NCBI RefSeq assembly: GCF_000797495.1
Contig: NZ_JTGN01000005.1
Location: forward strand, 117,104 to 181,103
Length of the DNA: 64,000 nt
Origin: Robinsoniella peoriensis
GTDB taxonomy: Bacteria; Bacillota; Clostridia; Lachnospirales; Lachnospiraceae
Reading direction: 5' to 3'
In this document: positions 28,738-36,990 of the stretch, piece after piece
How positions within the stretch are numbered: the stretch's first letter is position 1
Layout: every line of letters begins with the position of its first letter
Notes under the pieces: model-generated
What the model was told of the DNA's origin: nothing
Databases searched by the model: none
The model's input: only the letters and a program-made list of their open reading frames with translations
Made by a program: the position numbers and the translations under genes

Positions 28738-29661
28738 ATGGATATTTTCAATGACCGCAGCGTAGAACCGATGCTCATATCTGAGATGCGGGATCCCTTT
28801 AATAATCCTAATTGGATTTACGAATTAAAATTGGATGGCAGCCGTTGTATTGCATATCTGGATCGAAAGAGCGTGGAATTAAGAAATAAGCGGAATATGC
28901 TTCTTTTACAAAAGTTTCCGGAACTCAAAGAGATATTTAAACTGGTTACCGATCAGTGTATTCTGGATGGGGAGTTAGTTGTTTTAAAAAACGGAGTCCC
29001 CGATTTCTACGAGCTGCAGCGGAGAAGTCTGCTTTCTGACCAGTTTAAAATAGAATTGGCTTCGAGAAGGTATCCGGCATCTTTTGTCGCTTATGATTGT
29101 CTCTATTATGGGGGCAGGCAAATAACTCTGGAACCACTATTAGAAAGAAAAGAATTCTTAAAAAAATCTTTTGGTGCAGAAACGGCTAAATTTGCAATTT
29201 CAAGATTTATACCGGAAAACGGCATTGGGCTATATAATATAGCAGACCAGAAAAAACTGGAGGGTGTAGTAGCTAAACGCTCAGACAGCCTGTATTTCAT
29301 GGGGAAGCGGACAAAGGATTGGATTAAGTTTAAACGAATGGCAGATGAAGATTATATTGTCACCGGATATATAGTGAAAAAAGAGAATACCTTTAGTATT
29401 ATTTTGGGCAGATTTAAAAATAACAGGCTGCTATATAAGGGACTTGTTACCTCCGGAGTAACAACGGAAGTTATAAAAAGCCTGAATCCGGTATCCAACA
29501 ATCCATTTTCCATATTGCCAAAAGGAAATGAAGACGCTATATGGGTTACGTTTAAGGTGTGTACCATTGAATACATGCCGAATACAAGAGATGCTATGAG
29601 ACAGCCGGTATGGAAGGGGTTCCGGGATGATATATTTCCGGAAGAAGTAACGGAAGATTAA
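28738..29661 (+). CDS. ligD: ATP-dependent DNA ligase, LigD ligase-domain type
   Basis: 307 residues containing only the ligase module. The nucleotidyl-transfer lysine is K31 in ELKLDGSR; LDGELVVL, SFVAYDCLYY, EGVVAKR and DWIKFKR supply the remaining nucleotidyltransferase motifs III to V. An OB-fold follows from about residue 205. The polymerase/primase and 3'-phosphoesterase domains of full LigD are not fused here or found nearby. Its ATG directly follows the Ku stop codon, consistent with translational coupling. Role: sealing double-strand breaks held by Ku. Confidence 0.93.
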   Translation: MDIFNDRSVEPMLISEMRDPFNNPNWIYELKLDGSRCIAYLDRKSVELRNKRNMLLLQKFPELKEIFKLVTDQCILDGELVVLKNGVPDFYELQRRSLLSDQFKIELASRRYPASFVAYDCLYYGGRQITLEPLLERKEFLKKSFGAETAKFAISRFIPENGIGLYNIADQKKLEGVVAKRSDSLYFMGKRTKDWIKFKRMADEDYIVTGYIVKKENTFSIILGRFKNNRLLYKGLVTSGVTTEVIKSLNPVSNNPFSILPKGNEDAIWVTFKVCTIEYMPNTRDAMRQPVWKGFRDDIFPEEVTED

Positions 29662-29740
29662 AATTCAACAACTAGAGGGTCAGTGGAGTAAGCAAGTCAA
29701 GGAGTTCTCTTATTAAATGTAACATTTTGAAGGAACAGAT

Positions 29741-29775
29741 GGCCGAAGACCAGAAATGCAGTTTTCGGCCTTTGC
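29741..29775. terminator. Terminator of the ku-ligase operon
   Basis: GGCCGAAGAC with GTTTTCGGCC: an 7-8 bp GC-rich stem and a loop of about 14 bases, followed by TTTGCTT. It can also serve the convergent gene on the other strand. Confidence 0.6.
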
Positions 29776-29795
29776 TTACGTAACTATTAATTCTT

Positions 29796-30242
29796 TTAAC
29801 GCAGGGGCTTATGTATAAACTTGGAATCAGAATACTGGAAGTATATTTTAAAAGGCTTTTCCCCCACATAATCAAAGATATTACGGTACATATAGATTAT
29901 GGTCCGGTATTTACGAAGATCATTATACTGGACCTGGTGCCGTGCAGTGATGCCGGATACAGCATTTAATATTTGCCTTTCAAAGGTCACATTTCGCACG
30001 ATAGCGTGTACTACACAATTACCATTTTGATCTATATTATGTTCAGAATCAATTAGTACATATTCCGGGTCCTTCAGGTATGCAGCTTCTATGGGGATGC
30101 GTATGATTGAAGCAAATATGAGTATAAGGATAAAAATTCTCCAGAAAGGTGTTATTGTCAGTTTTCTGTATATTTTAGTCCTGCGCTGGAAATTTAAATT
30201 GCCGGCTGGTTTAGTTAAGGCATTGTCTTTTTTATTTTCCAT
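29796..30242 (-). CDS. Hypothetical single-pass membrane protein
   Basis: 148 residues. A basic N-terminus (about 35 residues) is followed by one membrane segment (FWRIFILILIFASIIRIPI), then about 95 residues presumably outside the cell, with no cysteine pairs or known motif. Start 30242 chosen because GGAGGG lies seven bases upstream; the TTG five codons earlier would overlap it. Convergent with the ku-ligase operon. No function assigned. Confidence 0.6.
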   Translation of the reverse strand: MENKKDNALTKPAGNLNFQRRTKIYRKLTITPFWRIFILILIFASIIRIPIEAAYLKDPEYVLIDSEHNIDQNGNCVVHAIVRNVTFERQILNAVSGITARHQVQYNDLRKYRTIIYMYRNIFDYVGEKPFKIYFQYSDSKFIHKPLR

Positions 30243-30461
30243 AGTGGTTCCCTCCAATGTATTGATATTTTATCATAACAAACAGGTGGTTTAATATGGT
30301 AAAATATGGTAATGGAATTTTGGAGTAATTACGCTAAGGAAAAATCTTACTTCAAAATTTGGAATGCAGTATGTGCTAGTATAAACAGAATGATTTTCTA
30401 TTTCCTGGACATAATTAAATACGAACGACTGGATAGAAATCATTTGGAACGGAGGAATGAA

Positions 30462-30833
30462 ATGGAACCTTTTGCAGAGTATCTGGAAGCCATTGGCGAT
30501 GAGGGGCATCGCGACCGTATACGGGAAGTTTTGAACTGGGTGAAACATAAATTTCCAAATCTGGAATCTAAAATCGCATGGAATCAGCCGATGTTTACGG
30601 ATCATGGAACATTTATTATCGGGTTTAGTATATCAAAACAGCATTTTGCTGTTTCTCCTGAAGTCAGAGGAATTGATGAATTTTCGGAAGAAATAATAAA
30701 ATCCGGATATAGCCATGGTAAAAATATATTTCGGATCAAGTGGGATGATCCAATTGATTATCCACTGTTAGAGCGTATGATACAGTACAATATAAAGGAT
30801 AAAGAAGACTGCACAGCTTTTTGGAGAAAATAA
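30462..30833 (+). CDS. DUF1801/YdhG-like iron-chaperone-fold protein
   Basis: 123 residues. The family core is clear: MEPFAEYLEAIGDEGHRDRI at the start, then NLESKIAWNQPMFTDHG and FIIGFSISKQHFAVSPE, as in YdhG/frataxin-like DUF1801 proteins; the biochemical role in most is unproved. I use ATG 30462, where GGAGG is six bases upstream, and not the earlier ATG at 30306, whose extra 52 residues (partly hydrophobic) are outside the family. It is 13 bases upstream of the dihydrofolate-reductase-like gene, so likely cotranscribed. Confidence 0.75.
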   Translation: MEPFAEYLEAIGDEGHRDRIREVLNWVKHKFPNLESKIAWNQPMFTDHGTFIIGFSISKQHFAVSPEVRGIDEFSEEIIKSGYSHGKNIFRIKWDDPIDYPLLERMIQYNIKDKEDCTAFWRK

Positions 30834-30846
30834 ATGGGAGGAACAC

Positions 30847-31383
30847 ATGCGAAAAGTAATTTTATTTATTGCCATGAGCCTTGACGGCTATATTGCAGGA
30901 AAAAACGGAAATATCGACTGGCTGTGTGGACAAGAACCTGCCGCGGACGATATGGTCAGCTATTTTGAGTTTATCAAAGGAATTGACACGGTGATCATAG
31001 GATGGAAGACCTATCATCAGATAGTGACAGAATTGTCTCCGGATGATTGGATGTACAAAGACCTGACAAGTTATGTGATTACGCATAAGGAGCTTCATGA
31101 TACAGAAAATATTAAATTTGTAAATGAGAGTGTCTGTGAGCTTGTAAAAAATTTAAAAGAGGAACCAGGGAAAGATATTTGGATCTGTGGTGGCGCAACA
31201 GTTATTCAGCCGCTTGTTCAAGAAAATTTAATTGATAAATTTCATATCTCTATTATCCCCACAATTTTAGGTAATGGAATTCGTCTGTTTGAAATAACAG
31301 AAGGTGAAGGACAAAAACAATTGAAATTAATTAAATCACAAAGTTATAATGGGATTACAGACGTAATCTATGAATTGAGATAA
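30847..31383 (+). CDS. Dihydrofolate reductase / RibD C-terminal family protein
   Basis: 178 residues. KVILFIAMSLDGYIAGKNGNIDWL is the diagnostic first strand-loop of the RibD_C/DHFR-like family, and IWICGGATVIQPLVQENLID with SIIPTILGNGIRLF the last. The NADPH site motif GGATV is present. These stand-alone proteins are not the essential FolA; substrates are mostly unknown. Ribosome site GGGAGGA seven bases before ATG; a terminator follows 45 bases downstream. Confidence 0.85.
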   Translation: MRKVILFIAMSLDGYIAGKNGNIDWLCGQEPAADDMVSYFEFIKGIDTVIIGWKTYHQIVTELSPDDWMYKDLTSYVITHKELHDTENIKFVNESVCELVKNLKEEPGKDIWICGGATVIQPLVQENLIDKFHISIIPTILGNGIRLFEITEGEGQKQLKLIKSQSYNGITDVIYELR

Positions 31384-31427
31384 ATTTGTTTTGTTGTTTT
31401 TGATGTTATTGCACCTGAAAAAATCAG

Positions 31428-31455
31428 AAAACATCTCTTTGGGGATGTTTTTGTC
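31428..31455. terminator. Terminator after DHFR-family gene
   Basis: AAACATCTC, loop TTTG, GGGATGTTT, then TTGTCTT. Nine-pair stem with one wobble/mismatch. Confidence 0.65.
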
Positions 31456-31485
31456 TTATGCCTATTTTTCTTGAGGAATAGCGAT

Positions 31486-31550
31486 TTGACAGATACAGAA
31501 AGTTTTGATATACTTAGCACAAGATAAAACAGTGAGTAAATACTCAATGA
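31486..31550 (+). promoter_or_regulatory. Promoter and operator of the tetR gene
   Basis: TTGACA at 31486-31491 and TATACT at 31509-31514, spaced by exactly 17 bases. Just downstream of the expected transcription start, GAGTAAATACTC (31534-31545) is a perfect 12-base palindrome continuing as AATGA. The same promoter hexamers and the pattern GAGTNNATACTCAATGA recur before the ABC exporter at 34064, so this is probably the regulator's own operator. Confidence 0.75.
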
Positions 31551-31562
31551 AAGGAGAATGTA

Positions 31563-32147
31563 ATGACAACACGGGCAGAACAAAAAGCAAAACGAGAAGA
31601 AGAGATTTTAATTGCATCTATAGAACTTTTTATAAAAAAAGGATATGCATCCACAAAAACAAGTGAAATATCGAAATCTATAAATATAAGTGAAGGATTG
31701 CTTTTTCATTATTTCAAAACAAAAGAAATCCTATTGGAGACCCTGGTAGATATTGCACTGCAGAAAAGTGACACTTGGACAGGCCTTGAAAATCTGGATC
31801 CAATTACTTACTTTGAACAAGTTGCCGAATCTGTATTGCGCTGCTTAAAAGAGGATGAAATGGGATCGAAATTTTTTATTCTTGTAGCACAGCTAAAACA
31901 AAGTGAAGGTATTCCAAAACATATCTATGAGAAAGTGAAATCCAGGGAGCAGGATGCTGATAAAATAGCTGAAATCATTAAAAGAGGGCAGCAGATGGGC
32001 ACAATTCGACAAGGTAACCCTTATGCTTTGACTTATTTATTTAGCAACACTTTACAGGCAATAGCGGTGCAGTATGCTTTACATAGCAAAATGCCGTTTC
32101 CGGAAGTTGAATGGATTGTTGATATGTTAAGAAATCATCAAAACTAA
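31563..32147 (+). CDS. TetR/AcrR family regulator of the ABC exporter
   Basis: 194 residues with TetR helix-turn-helix at 25-60: GYASTKTSEISKSINISEGL followed by LFHYFKTKEILLETL. The C-terminal domain is helical and would bind the inducer. A GAGTNNATACTC operator overlaps its own leader and recurs before the DrrAB-type exporter at 34286; the regulator and exporter were therefore most likely neighbours before the IS3-family element inserted. AAGGAG is the ribosome site. Confidence 0.88.
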   Translation: MTTRAEQKAKREEEILIASIELFIKKGYASTKTSEISKSINISEGLLFHYFKTKEILLETLVDIALQKSDTWTGLENLDPITYFEQVAESVLRCLKEDEMGSKFFILVAQLKQSEGIPKHIYEKVKSREQDADKIAEIIKRGQQMGTIRQGNPYALTYLFSNTLQAIAVQYALHSKMPFPEVEWIVDMLRNHQN

Positions 32148-32267
32148 ATATAGTTATAAATTTAAAAGCCGTTTGTTCTAAATGATATGCCCTCTGTCAA
32201 GTAGACAGGTTAAATATCTAAAATAAAGTGCAGACGAACGATCACACAGATTTGTGTGGTCGTTTTT

Positions 32268-33233
32268 CTACGCACACCATTTTTCTTTATATTTCATAAT
32301 TCTTTTGTTCTGAGCTATTGGATATTCCTTAACTATTTCTGCCTGCAGCGCTTCATTTCTTACTTCTAAAGGGGTTTTGCAATGGTATCTATCTTGTGGA
32401 CGTTCTGTTGAATAGAATCGCATGTAATCATTTATTGCATGCCTTAAAGAAACCTCATCTGTGATTTTATACATTTGATACATTTCAGCTTTTATAATGC
32501 CCCAAAAACCTTCGGTAGGTCCGTTATCAATACAATGTCCAACTCTTGACATAGATTGTTCCATTTCCTGCTCAATAAGCTTTCGTTTAAACACTATACT
32601 TGTATACTGAAACCCTCTGTCTGAATGAAAAAGTGGCTTAGCATCAGGATTGGAGGCGATTGCTTTATCAAATGTTTTGAATACCAGATGATTATCATTT
32701 CTGCAGCTTATGACATGTGAAACCGGATATCTATCATACAGATCCAAAATGGCACTTAAATAGAGCTTCTTTTGTGTGCCTGGTACTTTGAATTCCGTTA
32801 CATCTGTTGCCCATTTCTGATTAGGTGCATCTGCATAAAAATCTCTTCCAAGTTTATTTTCAGCCGTTTCATCAGGTGTAGAAGATTTGTACTTCTTCTT
32901 TTTCTTTCGGATTACTGCGTGGATGTCAAGTTTCTGCATAATTCTATGAACTCGTTTTTGTCCATAATGAGTATGATTAAAGTGGTTGATCCATGATGTC
33001 ATTCTGCGATATCCCAAGATGTGATTAAATCGTTGATCATACTCCTTAATTAGCTCCGCAAGTTCTATGTTTTTCAACTCCTGCTCAGGTATTTCACGAT
33101 GAAGCCATTTGTAATAGGCAGCTCGGGATATTTCCAGTTGTTTACACATCCAGTTAATGCTCCAATATTTGTTTTCAAAAAAGAACTTTATTGCCATAAA
33201 TCTAGAATCGTATCGTAGTTTTCCTAACCTCAC
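32268..33233 (-). CDS. IS3-family transposase OrfB (rve integrase core)
   Basis: 321 residues. The DDE active site is complete: first Asp in WATDVTEF, second in FHSDRGFQYTS, Glu in GPTEGFWGIIKAE. The N-terminal HTH_21-type segment has QLEISRAAYYKWLHR. The listed start is a GTG overlapping the orfA stop (ATGTGA); in IS150-type elements OrfB is usually made as an OrfAB fusion through -1 frameshifting, and a slippery A7G lies upstream at 33254-33260. Intact, so the element may be active. Confidence 0.93.
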   Translation of the reverse strand: MRLGKLRYDSRFMAIKFFFENKYWSINWMCKQLEISRAAYYKWLHREIPEQELKNIELAELIKEYDQRFNHILGYRRMTSWINHFNHTHYGQKRVHRIMQKLDIHAVIRKKKKKYKSSTPDETAENKLGRDFYADAPNQKWATDVTEFKVPGTQKKLYLSAILDLYDRYPVSHVISCRNDNHLVFKTFDKAIASNPDAKPLFHSDRGFQYTSIVFKRKLIEQEMEQSMSRVGHCIDNGPTEGFWGIIKAEMYQMYKITDEVSLRHAINDYMRFYSTERPQDRYHCKTPLEVRNEALQAEIVKEYPIAQNKRIMKYKEKWCA

Positions 33234-33907
33234 ATCCTTTCGAATTCTTTCACTTTTTTTAACAGTTCTGTGACCATATCCTTTTCTTCAAGTTGACGCT
33301 TTAATCTAAGGTTTTCGCGCCTCAGGCGTTCTAATTCATCGACCCCAGCATCCGTTTTATGATGACCGCGTTTATCTATTAATGCATTATCACCATTAGC
33401 ATCATATTTCTTTACCCAGGAATAGACTTGGCTATAAGATACATCATACAATGATGCAGTATCTTTATAATTACGCTGGTGTTTTATACAGTATTCAACG
33501 ATTTCTTTGCGTTCTTGAATCGTTGTTTTTCTTCTTGCTTCTGCCATATAGACCTCCCTTTTAGGATTATAATCCTCAAGTTCTCTATTGGCATTATACT
33601 TCATTATCCACTTTCTTAAAACATATCGGGTGGAAATGCCGTATTTAACAATAATATCATCTACAGAACCTTCTCCTGATAAGACAGCTTCTACACATTG
33701 AATTTTCAGTTCTTTAGAATACTTCTTATTTCCATTACCGGTAATGAAAGCAGATATACCATGAATTTGATACTGATTGATCCATTCTCTTAGAGTTGTG
33801 TATCCTACATGGTTCTTATTTGCAAGATGCTGAATAGAACCATATCCATCTAAATATTCTTGAGCTGCTTTCGCTCTGAATTCAGGAGTGTGTTTGGATT
33901 TAGACAT
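33230..33907 (-). CDS. IS3-family OrfA (two helix-turn-helix DNA-binding protein)
   Basis: 225 residues with tandem helix-turn-helix segments: SIQHLANKNHVGYTTLREWI near 25-50, SVDDIIVKYGISTRYVLRKW near 80-100 and YKDTASLYDVSYSQVYSWVK near 150, followed by a leucine-zipper-like coil (ELERLRRENLRLKRQLEEKD). This layout is typical of the long OrfA of the IS150 group, which binds the element ends. GGAGG is its ribosome site. Confidence 0.9.
   Translation of the reverse strand: MSKSKHTPEFRAKAAQEYLDGYGSIQHLANKNHVGYTTLREWINQYQIHGISAFITGNGNKKYSKELKIQCVEAVLSGEGSVDDIIVKYGISTRYVLRKWIMKYNANRELEDYNPKREVYMAEARRKTTIQERKEIVEYCIKHQRNYKDTASLYDVSYSQVYSWVKKYDANGDNALIDKRGHHKTDAGVDELERLRRENLRLKRQLEEKDMVTELLKKVKEFERM
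33254..33260 (-). promoter_or_regulatory. Predicted -1 frameshift site between orfA and orfB
   Basis: On the minus strand the orfA sequence reads TTA AAA AAA GTG, an A7G slippery run ten codons before the orfA stop. Shifting back one base gives AAA AAA AGT GAA AGA and stays open straight into orfB (DVRLGKLRYDS), which would produce the OrfAB transposase. Confidence 0.7.
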
Positions 33908-34063
33908 AAAATACCTCCTAAGTAGATTTTGGTTATTTACCTTGTCTACCTAAGAGGTATCATATCAAAAGAGCAGGCGGCTTATTGTATTTAGCAAACA
34001 AATCCTTATAGTGACGGGGTTTAGAGATAAAAAGTGGAAAATTAAGGAATGGTATTTTACCGG

Positions 34064-34130
34064 TTGACAGATATTAAAAGCTTTGATATACTGATGAAGT
34101 ATTAACTCAACGAGTTTATACTCAATGAGT
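34064..34130 (+). promoter_or_regulatory. Promoter and TetR operators of the ABC exporter
   Basis: TTGACA (34064-34069) and TATACT (34087-34092) are 17 bases apart. Downstream, AACTCAACGAGTT and TACTCAATGAGTT are two inverted-repeat sites, and GAGTTTATACTCAATGA (34112-34128) matches the tetR leader operator. The remaining bases from 33963 to 34285 hold no gene. Confidence 0.75.
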
Positions 34131-34285
34131 TCAAACTTGAAGTAATGATAGTAAAGGACTACATAAGAAGATTATATTCCGAAGATAGATAGAAATTATA
34201 TTTAACGGATGTGAGCCTTTTGCATTGAGAAGAGTAAAAATTACTTTTACAAAGATGATCAAATTAAAATAAGGAGGATTTAGAA

Positions 34286-35233
34286 ATGGATAATTACGAA
34301 TTTGCAATAAAAGTGAGTGAATTAAAAAAGTCTTATAGAGAAAAAGACGTTTTAAAAGGAGTTACATTTGAAGTTCAGAAGGGCACCATTTTCTGTCTGC
34401 TGGGATCGAATGGAGCCGGTAAAACAACAACCGTGAAAATCTTAGCAACATTGCTTCAGATGGATAGCGGAACTGCTTTCGTCTGCGGACAAAATGTAAA
34501 AAAGGATGGGGCGCAGGTTAGAAAAAAGATCAGCCTGACCGGACAGTTTGCAGCTGTGGATGAAATACTGAGCGGGAGGGAAAATATGGAGATGGTTGCC
34601 CGGTTGAGCCATATCAAAAATTATAAGATGCAGGCAGATAAATTGTTAAGAGATTTCCAGTTGGAAGATGCGGCAGATAAGCGGACTTCCACTTACTCCG
34701 GAGGAATGCGCAGGAGGTTAGATATCGCAATGAGTCTATTAGGAAATCCTTCTGTTATATTTTTGGATGAACCGACAACCGGTCTTGACCCACAAAGCAG
34801 AAATGCAATGTGGAACATTATTCAAAAGCTTAAAGAGAGTGGAGTTACCATCTTTTTAACCACCCAGTATTTAGAAGAGGCGGAAGAACTTGCTGATCGG
34901 GTTGCAATCTTGCATGAGGGTGTTATTATTGCAAATGGCAGTGTGGAAGAGATTAAGAAGATATCATCCAGCGAATATATTCTATTTACTTTAAAACATC
35001 GTGAGAATTTGCAAAAGATGAAAAAATTGTTTTCAGAGGATATAACAGCGGTGGATGAAGATAACTTGACGGTGACGATAGAAATAACTGGTGGAATGAA
35101 ACAAATAACAAATATATTTACAACAATGGAACAGTATGGGGTAATTTCTTCCTCATTTACGCAGAAGAAAGCAACATTAGAAGATGTATTCCTTAATTTA
35201 GTGGATGGGCAAAGGAGAATAGTACATGAATAA
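34286..35233 (+). CDS. ABC transporter ATP-binding protein, DrrA-like exporter
   Basis: 315 residues. Walker A GSNGAGKTT (about 42-50), Q-loop SLTGQFAAVDE, signature YSGGMRRRLD, Walker B VIFLDEPTTGLDP and H-loop substitute LTTQYLEEAEEL (Gln instead of His, common in DrrA). A C-terminal extension of about 85 residues is typical of DrrA-type ATPases. It powers export of drugs or lipids together with the overlapping permease. GGAGG ribosome site. Regulated most likely by the TetR at 31563. Confidence 0.92.
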   Translation: MDNYEFAIKVSELKKSYREKDVLKGVTFEVQKGTIFCLLGSNGAGKTTTVKILATLLQMDSGTAFVCGQNVKKDGAQVRKKISLTGQFAAVDEILSGRENMEMVARLSHIKNYKMQADKLLRDFQLEDAADKRTSTYSGGMRRRLDIAMSLLGNPSVIFLDEPTTGLDPQSRNAMWNIIQKLKESGVTIFLTTQYLEEAEELADRVAILHEGVIIANGSVEEIKKISSSEYILFTLKHRENLQKMKKLFSEDITAVDEDNLTVTIEITGGMKQITNIFTTMEQYGVISSSFTQKKATLEDVFLNLVDGQRRIVHE

Positions 35234-35996
35234 AATAGCACTTAGTTTAAATGACACGTTTACAATGGTTTCAAGAAGTATGAAACATACAACCAGGCAT
35301 GTTGAAATATTAATCATGACAGCGGTTTTGCCTTTGGCGCAGTTATTGATGCTTGTGTTTATCATAGGGGGTTCGATGGAGATTGGAGACTTCTCCTATC
35401 TGGATTATATTCTGCCGGGTATCTTATTAATGTCAATAGCAAGCAGTGCTTCCATGACTGCCATTTCAGTTAAAGAAGATATGACTAAGGGAATTATGGA
35501 TCGGTTTCGTACGATGGATATTGGTAAAACAGCCGTATTAAATGGTCATATGGCAGCAACTTTATTAAGATGTGCCATTACAGCACTGGTAGTTTTAAGC
35601 GTCGCGGTGTTAATCGGATTTCGGTCTAATGCCGGTTTTATAAATTATTTAACGGTCTTTATGGTTGTATTTATTTTTACGCTGATGTATACGTGGGCGG
35701 CGATTGTCTGGGGACTTTTTTGTCCCAGCTTAGAGGCGGTAAGTGCATTTACTTATGTCGGAATGCTTCTTCCTTATGTCAGTTCCTGCTTTGTACCTGT
35801 GGATACTTTGCCGGCGGCTATTCAGGTCTTTGCAGAGAACCAGCCATTTACACCGATAGCAGACAGTCTCAGGGGATTGCTTCTGGGTTTTGATACTGGA
35901 AATAGTATTATTATATCGATAGTCTGGTGTCTGGGATTGTTTGTAGTGTTCTATATCTGCTCTTTAAAAATTTATCACAAAAGAGCAAATAAGTAG
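35226..35996 (+). CDS. ABC-2 type permease, DrrB-like
   Basis: 256 residues with about six membrane segments and the ABC-2 signature region (YILPGILLMSIASSASMTAI; ENQPFTPIADSLRGLLLG). It overlaps the ATPase gene by eight bases, consistent with translational coupling and one complex. AGGAGAA is the ribosome site inside the ATPase gene. Export substrate unknown. Confidence 0.9.
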   Translation: MNKIALSLNDTFTMVSRSMKHTTRHVEILIMTAVLPLAQLLMLVFIIGGSMEIGDFSYLDYILPGILLMSIASSASMTAISVKEDMTKGIMDRFRTMDIGKTAVLNGHMAATLLRCAITALVVLSVAVLIGFRSNAGFINYLTVFMVVFIFTLMYTWAAIVWGLFCPSLEAVSAFTYVGMLLPYVSSCFVPVDTLPAAIQVFAENQPFTPIADSLRGLLLGFDTGNSIIISIVWCLGLFVVFYICSLKIYHKRANK

Positions 35997-36144
35997 GAAC
36001 GGTTTTATCCGGTAAGGAAAGGAAGATAAGAGGGTGGATAAGGATTTTCATTAAATTATCTGTTTTTCATTCTGTGAATCTGGTATAATAATAAAAATAT
36101 AAATTTTTTACAATCATGATGCTGCAGGGAGAGGGGTTATAATA

Positions 36145-36388
36145 TTGGTTCGTGAACTGGATAGAAATGAATTGGAATATGGTATAAATTTAGCTTGGCA
36201 CGTGTTTTTAGAGTTTGAGGCTCCGGATTACAGTTAATTCTTCTCCGTTTGCAATTCCTGTTTATCATAAATTTGGATTCGTAGATACAGATACGGAAAA
36301 AGTTACAAATGGTTTGATGTATACACCAATGGAAATTAGTCTGTTAGAGGTTCGTGGCAGCGCGCAAGAAAGGGAGGAATGCTTATGA
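36145..36388 (+). pseudogene. Internally deleted GNAT acetyltransferase
   Basis: A TTG-started N-terminal piece (VRELDRNELEYGINLAWHVF, then LEFEAPDYS and a stop) is followed at about 36235 by the C-terminal end of the same family (NSSPFAIPVYHKFGFVDTD, then GLMYTPMEI). About 80 residues including the acetyl-CoA loop are missing. A TATAAT sits upstream near 36085. The fragment's last stop overlaps the start of the next acetyltransferase gene. Confidence 0.7.
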
Positions 36389-36939
36389 TAAATCTGGAAA
36401 CTAGTCGTCTTATATTAAGAGATTATAGTGAAAAAGATGAGGAACTTTATTATCGGCTGAAAAGACATGATAAAACAATGTATTACCTGCAGGATATTAA
36501 GATTCATTCTGCCGGCGAGGCGAGAGAAGAATTTCAAAATATGCTTCAGGATATGAATTCGAAAGACAGAAAATTCTATTTTCTTCACATGATGTTAAAA
36601 GGTTCCGGGCAGCAGGTAGGAAGTATTGGTTATACCGTTATGGATCATACACCCGTAGGGAAACTTGTGCATTTGGGATATTTCACGTATCCTGAGTTTT
36701 GGGGGAATGGGTACACAACAGAAGCCTTAGAGAAAGTACTTGAATTTGCATTTGCTGAAAACGGGGTATACCGAATTACAACGGGTTGTTTGGAAGAGAA
36801 CAAAGGTTCAGAAAAGGTTATGATAAACTGTGGATTGGTGAAAGAAGCGGAACACGTAGATTGGGAATGGCATGATGGTAAAATGAAAACACGGTTGGAA
36901 TATCGATTGCTAAAGCAGGAATGGAAACTTAATAAGTAA
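36385..36939 (+). CDS. GNAT N-acetyltransferase (RimJ/RimL type)
   Basis: 184 residues. LETSRLILRDYSEKDEELYY is the usual RimJ/RimL opening, HLGYFTYPEFWGNGYTTEAL the acetyl-CoA-binding region (GNGY-TEA), and VMINCGLVKEAEH the closing motif. Start 36385 chosen since AGGGAGG is seven bases upstream; the ATG two codons before lies against it. Acceptor unknown (a ribosomal protein or small amine). It follows the broken acetyltransferase gene directly, so may be expressed from that gene's promoter. Confidence 0.88.
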   Translation: MINLETSRLILRDYSEKDEELYYRLKRHDKTMYYLQDIKIHSAGEAREEFQNMLQDMNSKDRKFYFLHMMLKGSGQQVGSIGYTVMDHTPVGKLVHLGYFTYPEFWGNGYTTEALEKVLEFAFAENGVYRITTGCLEENKGSEKVMINCGLVKEAEHVDWEWHDGKMKTRLEYRLLKQEWKLNK

Positions 36940-36962
36940 AAGAAAAAGTTTTTTAATATATC

Positions 36963-36990
36963 AGGAGTCCATTTAAAAAGGGCTCCTTTT
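36963..36990. terminator. Bidirectional terminator between convergent genes
   Basis: AGGAGTCC, loop of nine bases (ATTTAAAAA), GGGCTCCT with a G-T pair, then TTTTA; an A-run on the other side serves the minus strand. Confidence 0.65.

Larger units (their letters stand above)
32195..33955 (-). mobile_element. IS3-family insertion sequence (IS150-like group)
   Basis: About 1.76 kb with orfA and orfB on the minus strand. The ends are 30-base imperfect inverted repeats, 22 of 30 positions equal without gaps (left TGTCAAGTAGACAGG..., right read inward TCTTAGGTAGACAAGG...). A few more bases outside both ends also resemble each other (TGATA...CC), so the exact limits could be 32183-33962. No clear target duplication was found. 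It separates the TetR gene from its probable target exporter. Confidence 0.85.
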
